The notes below the pieces were generated by a model, which was given only the letters and a program-made list of their open reading frames with translations, was not told the origin of the DNA and searched no databases. DNA of 10,273 nt, taken from positions 1-10,273 of the forward strand of contig CALJFL010000049.1 in the NCBI GenBank assembly GCA_938074135.1, in the 5' to 3' direction. The first letter of the stretch is position 1. Every line of letters starts with the position of its first letter. Of the stretch, positions 7,379 through 10,273 are shown piece after piece. The translations under genes and the position numbers were made by a program. The DNA comes from an uncultured Halieaceae bacterium (GTDB lineage: Bacteria > Pseudomonadota > Gammaproteobacteria > Pseudomonadales > Halieaceae).

Positions 7379-8521
7379 TCAGTTGCCCCCCTCCAGGATA
7401 TTCTTAATCGTCTCATTGGTGACCTCGCCGCCATGGGTAATGATGCAACCCGGCAGAATGTCGTGCTCGAAGTCTATGGTGAAGCTCTTTGCTTCCTCGT
7501 CCCAGCTGTCCTCGACCAGATTGAACAGGTTAGCTGAATACATCTGGCTGGCATCGCGGCAAACCTCATTAGGCAGGTTGCCCTTACCGACCACGGTGAC
7601 CCCATTTATGGTCACAGTCTCGTTCGGTACCGATCCCTCGACATTACCACCCGTCTCAGCGGCCATATCGACCACCACAGATCCGGGCTGCATGCCCTCA
7701 ACCATGTCGCGGCTAACAATAACGGGGGGCTTGCGGCCAAATACCTGGGCAGTCGTAATAACAACATCGGACTCAGCGATCACAGTTTTCTGCGCGTCGC
7801 GCTGCATCTGTACCTGCTCCGGGGTCAACTCCTTGGCATAACCACCGGCAGTTTCTCCGGTTTCGCCCAGATCGATATCGAGAAAAGTCGCTCCCAGCGA
7901 CTGAACCTGCTCGGCGACCACAGGGCGAGTATCAAATGCGGTGACCTTGGCGCCGAGCCGCTTGGCGGTGGCAATTGCCTGCAGACCCGCTACACCCGCA
8001 CCGATAATGAACACCTTGGCCGGCTTAAGCGTTCCGGCTGGAGTCATCATCATGGGAAATATGCGTGGCAGATGTGCCGCCGCCTGCATCACCATGACAT
8101 AACCGGCCAGGTTGGCCTGGGAGCTAAGGGCGTCCATTTTCTGGCTGCGCGTTGTGCGGGGAATCATTTCCATGCTGATCGCGGTAACACCCCGCTCTTT
8201 CAGCGCATTGACCAGCTCGTGCTCATTGAACGGGTCCAGATAGCTGATGTGCACGCAACCGGGCTTCATCAGGGCAATTTCGGCAAGCTCGGGCTTGCGC
8301 AGGCGCAACAACATGTCAGCGCTGGCAAACAGCTCGTTGCGATCATGGCTGATGGTGGCGCCGACCTCTGTGTACTGCTCGTCCGAAAAGCCGGAGCCAG
8401 TGCCCATACCGGCCTCGATGACAACTTCAGCACCCATGCGAACCAGCTTTTTGGCCACATCGGGGATGATCGGCACCCGGTTTTCACCCGGATGAGTTTC
8501 CTTGGGAATTGCGAGACGCAT
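7379..8521 (-). CDS. pntAA: NAD(P) transhydrogenase subunit alpha-1 (NAD-binding domain I)
   Basis: This is the soluble NAD(H)-binding domain I of transhydrogenase, related to alanine dehydrogenase. It passes hydride to NADP+ held by PntB on the cytoplasmic face. The 380-residue product begins MRLAIPKETHPGENRVP, the usual family start. It has the RSQ-MDALSSQAN segment (125-137), a Rossmann motif GAGVAGLQA (174-182) with a following Asp (D197 in AFDTRP) expected to bind the NAD ribose, and MAAETGGN (286-293) and GKGNLP (312-317) segments. It stops before any membrane helix, so this is the split form and not the fused E. coli PntA. The frame is open to 8590, but the extra 23 residues are unlike the family. 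The Shine-Dalgarno is poor (a GGGG in a small hairpin loop). It is the first gene of the operon; its promoter was not identified. Confidence 0.96.
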   Translation of the reverse strand: MRLAIPKETHPGENRVPIIPDVAKKLVRMGAEVVIEAGMGTGSGFSDEQYTEVGATISHDRNELFASADMLLRLRKPELAEIALMKPGCVHISYLDPFNEHELVNALKERGVTAISMEMIPRTTRSQKMDALSSQANLAGYVMVMQAAAHLPRIFPMMMTPAGTLKPAKVFIIGAGVAGLQAIATAKRLGAKVTAFDTRPVVAEQVQSLGATFLDIDLGETGETAGGYAKELTPEQVQMQRDAQKTVIAESDVVITTAQVFGRKPPVIVSRDMVEGMQPGSVVVDMAAETGGNVEGSVPNETVTINGVTVVGKGNLPNEVCRDASQMYSANLFNLVEDSWDEEAKSFTIDFEHDILPGCIITHGGEVTNETIKNILEGGN

Positions 8522-8855
8522 AGCGATTGGTACCCCATACCAGTTTAGTGTTCGGGTTGTTCGATCCTTTTCCTGCCGGACCTCAGGCAACCATTATCAG
8601 CTGCCTAAACCCATTTCCCGGCCAACATCAGCAGCTATCGTGCCGACCCTGACAAAAAGGGCTGCAGACTGTAGCACAGCAACCACGCAGCCGGAACAAT
8701 GACTGATATTCAGCACATGAATTCCCTGCCGGGGCTACTTTAATCGGTGCACGGCCGGCGCAATGGCACCGCGTGCCAGAAAAATAGACCCTGGCGTTAC
8801 ATGCGGCCGCTGTGACACCGGAATGGCCGAAAATATCTATAATTTTCAAAGACAT

Positions 8856-8883
8856 AAAACCCCCGCTAACAAAGTTAACAGGG
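8856..8883 (-). terminator. Intrinsic terminator after chrR
   Basis: On the minus strand CCCTGTTAAC (8883-8874) pairs over ten positions with GTTAGCGGGG (8870-8861) around a TTT loop. Two of the pairs are G-U wobbles. One G and TTTT (8859-8856) follow, then AT. The wobbles become A-C mismatches in plus-strand RNA, so the hairpin is specific to minus-strand transcripts, which fits termination of the rpoE-chrR message. It lies directly downstream of a stronger hairpin that has no minus-strand T-run. Confidence 0.65.
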
Positions 8884-8888
8884 CTCTT

Positions 8889-8920
8889 AATCACTGCCGC
8901 TCACGCGGCAGTGATTTTAT
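8889..8920 (+). terminator. Perfect 12-bp hairpin with plus-strand T tail
   Basis: AATCACTGCCGC (8889-8900) and GCGGCAGTGATT (8905-8916) form a perfect 12-bp stem with a TCAC loop. On the plus strand the stem end runs into TTTTAT (8915-8920), the form of an intrinsic terminator. On the minus strand the sequence after it is AAGAGCC, with no T-run, so there it would be a stable 3' hairpin between the chrR stop (19 bases upstream) and the second hairpin. No plus-strand gene ends here. It may serve mainly as the protective 3' structure of the chrR message, or as the end of an unrecognised plus-strand transcript. Confidence 0.6.
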
Positions 8921-8938
8921 ATGGCTTGTAGGGGCCTT

Positions 8939-9595
8939 TTAGCCGGCTTGCAGGCGCAAGAATGGGTTCATCCAGCGGTACTTCCAGCCGGTGAACTTCA
9001 AAGGGGCATCAAGCACGGCCACGCAGATGCAATCTTCAGATTGCAGTGCAGTCGGAGCATGAGTATCGTCGGCTTCACGGTACAGGAAGTCGCCGACATG
9101 ATAGCTACCATTGGCGTCCGAAAAACCTCCTTGCAGTATCAAGGTCATTTCAGAGCCGCGATGGCCATGATCGGGAATCCGGCCACCAGCCTTGATATGG
9201 TACAAGGCAAACTCGTAGCCGCTGTCACCCGTTTTCAGGTAGCTGATGCTGAGTGCTTTGGAGACCTTCTTCCACGACAGGTCACTGAAGTCGCCACTCA
9301 TGAGTCGACGCAGGATTGCCGGGGTACGGCTCACGGCGATCTCCTCGGCGTGTACGTAGCTTAGCGGCGGCTCCTCATCAAGACGGGCCAATACTGCATC
9401 GAGCATGGCATCGCCTACGGGAGCGGGATCGAGCTGCTCGAGCAGCACTCCGCCCAGATCCTGGAGCTTGGCAACCGAGCGCCGACACTGCTCGCAGTAA
9501 TGCATGTGCGCCGAAACGCAGGCCGACTGGGCAAGCGGCAGGTTACCGGCTGCATACTCGGTCAAGAGATGTACTTCAGGGTGATATTTAGTCAT
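8939..9595 (-). CDS. chrR: Zinc-binding, cupin-domain anti-sigma factor ChrR
   Basis: ChrR holds its ECF sigma factor inactive; in Rhodobacter sphaeroides singlet oxygen triggers release. The 218-residue product has the N-terminal zinc anti-sigma domain with His5, His30, Cys34 and Cys37 (pattern HxxxCxxC) that would bind zinc and clamp the sigma factor. The C-terminal cupin domain (about 120-205) has PDHGHRGSEMTLILQGGF with His143, His145, Glu149 and then His179, matching the metal-binding set of R. sphaeroides ChrR. The EDCIC motif (187-191) is also kept. ATG 9595 is preferred because MTKYHPEVHLLTEYAAG aligns with the start of known ChrR; a GTG at 9604, overlapping the sigma stop as GTGA, would add three residues. 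No clear Shine-Dalgarno is seen, so translation is probably coupled to rpoE. Cytoplasmic. High confidence in family; the signal sensed is inferred. Confidence 0.93.
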   Translation of the reverse strand: MTKYHPEVHLLTEYAAGNLPLAQSACVSAHMHYCEQCRRSVAKLQDLGGVLLEQLDPAPVGDAMLDAVLARLDEEPPLSYVHAEEIAVSRTPAILRRLMSGDFSDLSWKKVSKALSISYLKTGDSGYEFALYHIKAGGRIPDHGHRGSEMTLILQGGFSDANGSYHVGDFLYREADDTHAPTALQSEDCICVAVLDAPLKFTGWKYRWMNPFLRLQAG

Positions 9596-9600
9596 AGCGG

Positions 9601-10203
9601 TCACTGTCTTTCTATCTGAATCTGTAATTTCTGGATTGCCAGCCTGACACGGGATTTCACCGTACCCAGGGGTAGATCCAACTCTCCGGCTGCCTCGGCG
9701 TGAGACTTGCCTTCCATATATACCTTGGCGAGTATCTGCGCCTGATCTGAAGGCAGACCAGCCATCAACTCCCGTATCTTTTCGCTGCCGCGCTTGCTCT
9801 GCAACATCGAAAACGGCTCTTCGCTTTCCGACTCTGGCGTGAAATCCTCCGCCGCCAAAGGTGTGTCAAATTTTTGCAGCCGGCGAAACATGTCTGTCCG
9901 GCAATTGCGCGCAATGGTATACACCCAGGTGCTTGCTGCGGCTTTCTCCGGATTGAAGGCCTTGGCTTTTTGCCAGGTCTTTAGCATCACTTCCTGCACC
10001 AACTCATCAGCATGCATCTGCGACATGGTCGATCCCGACAGCGCAAAAGCCTTGATCAATGGCGCAAAATGCCGGAAGAAGCGTGTAAACGCCGCTCTAT
10101 CCTGCTTTTCAGCGATCAGCGTGAGACATTCGCTCCACTCATCGGTCCTGCGACCGGTGGGAACGTCCCAACCACCTTTTTCCCCGCCTGTTGTCTCTAC
10201 CAC
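9601..10203 (-). CDS. rpoE: ECF sigma factor RpoE, ECF11 (ChrR-controlled) type
   Basis: This sigma factor directs RNA polymerase to stress promoters once released from ChrR. From GTG 10203 the product is 200 residues. Region 2 includes DELVQEVMLKTW (66-77) and STWVYTIARN (91-100). Region 4 has a helix-turn-helix around SHAEAAGELDLPLGTVKSR (167-185). An acidic linker lies between. The sequence closely resembles R. sphaeroides RpoE (for example AAF..FRHFAPLIKAF), and the cupin ChrR gene directly follows, which places it in ECF11. The frame is open to a GTG at 10248, but that codon lies upstream of the -10 box of the apparent autoregulated promoter, so it could not be in that transcript. GTG 10203 has AGGA 8 bases ahead. 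No other in-frame start exists before the conserved domain. Confidence 0.92.
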   Translation of the reverse strand: MVETTGGEKGGWDVPTGRRTDEWSECLTLIAEKQDRAAFTRFFRHFAPLIKAFALSGSTMSQMHADELVQEVMLKTWQKAKAFNPEKAAASTWVYTIARNCRTDMFRRLQKFDTPLAAEDFTPESESEEPFSMLQSKRGSEKIRELMAGLPSDQAQILAKVYMEGKSHAEAAGELDLPLGTVKSRVRLAIQKLQIQIERQ

Positions 10204-10236
10204 TGCTACGATCCTGCTCTTTGTCCGGATTCTGTG

Positions 10237-10266
10237 AGTATACGCCACTACCCACCAGCCGGATCA
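10237..10266 (-). promoter_or_regulatory. Candidate ECF11 autoregulated promoter of rpoE-chrR
   Basis: On the minus strand TGATCC (10266-10261), exactly 18 bases of spacer, then TATACT (10242-10237) lie just ahead of the sigma gene. TGATCC is the -35 hexamer known for the singlet-oxygen sigma factor RpoE of Rhodobacter sphaeroides, with an 18-base or similar spacer and a -10 beginning with TA. Transcription would start near 10230, leaving a leader of about 27 bases to GTG 10203. By eye, no other TGATCC in the window has a similar -10 at this distance. Confidence 0.72.
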
Positions 10267-10273
10267 ATAAAGA

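Larger units (their letters stand above)
8522..8938. other. Non-coding gap between pntAA and chrR
   Basis: This 417-bp stretch should hold the promoter and leader of the transhydrogenase operon (minus strand) and the end of the sigma/anti-sigma transcript. Two hairpins at its chrR end are listed separately. A possible minus-strand -10 (GATAAT, near 8600) has no convincing -35 partner. A small inverted repeat, TGGTA/TACCA (8528-8542), sits 6 bases before the pntAA ATG with a GGGG in its loop. On the plus strand a TATAAT occurs at 8838-8843. The one open frame here (8628-8894, minus) begins within the terminator hairpins and shows no family features, so no gene is called. Confidence 0.6.

Noticed and set aside
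8072..8548. 158-codon plus-strand open frame
   Set aside because: It is antisense to the well-conserved pntAA coding sequence and shows no recognisable motif.
8628..8894. 88-codon minus-strand open frame in the chrR-pntAA gap
   Set aside because: It starts inside the terminator hairpins, has no ribosome-binding site worth naming and has a Cys-rich composition typical of chance frames.
9794..10237. 147-codon plus-strand open frame over the sigma gene
   Set aside because: It mirrors the rpoE coding sequence on the other strand; rpoE has clear sigma regions 2 and 4.

Overview
The window looks like a stretch of core chromosome from a free-living, probably marine gammaproteobacterium. The TatC and PntB proteins read very close to their Escherichia coli counterparts. 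The three-gene split transhydrogenase and the ECF11-type sigma/ChrR pair fit the marine Cellvibrionales/Halieaceae type, but that family-level placement is inference. No mobile elements, CRISPR arrays, tRNAs or rRNAs were seen, and base composition looks even throughout.

Layout. Bases 1-4586 are a plus-strand run: the 3' end of tatB, tatC, a large MscS-family mechanosensitive channel with an exported N-terminal domain, and an MsbA-like ABC exporter. Two of the junctions are stop/start overlaps of the form TGATG (tatB/tatC and channel/exporter), which suggests one coupled transcription unit concerned with the inner membrane and envelope. The exporter gene runs 59 bp into a convergent minus-strand gene for a hemerythrin-domain protein (4528-5541). 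That gene has its own plausible promoter and a short in-frame 15-bp tandem repeat near its start.

Bases 5686-8521 hold the minus-strand proton-translocating NAD(P) transhydrogenase operon in its split form: NAD-binding alpha-1, small membrane alpha-2, then the beta subunit. The genes are 1-2 bp apart and are closed by a strong intrinsic terminator. A 417-bp non-coding gap (8522-8938) separates it from the next unit and holds two adjacent hairpins.

Bases 8939-10273 hold, on the minus strand, an ECF sigma factor (RpoE, ECF11 type) and its zinc-binding, cupin-domain anti-sigma factor ChrR. In Rhodobacter sphaeroides this pair controls the response to singlet oxygen. A TGATCC-N18-TATACT promoter lies at the window edge just upstream. 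It fits autoregulation and argues that the sigma gene starts at the GTG at 10203, not at the upstream GTG at 10248.

Taken together the genes cover protein export and envelope functions, a di-iron oxygen- or redox-related protein, NADPH supply and a photo-oxidative stress switch. I found no convincing undescribed system. The most useful leads are the sigma autopromoter and revised start, an Asn at the position of the functionally important PntB His91, the long C-terminal part of the hemerythrin protein, and the paired hairpins after chrR.
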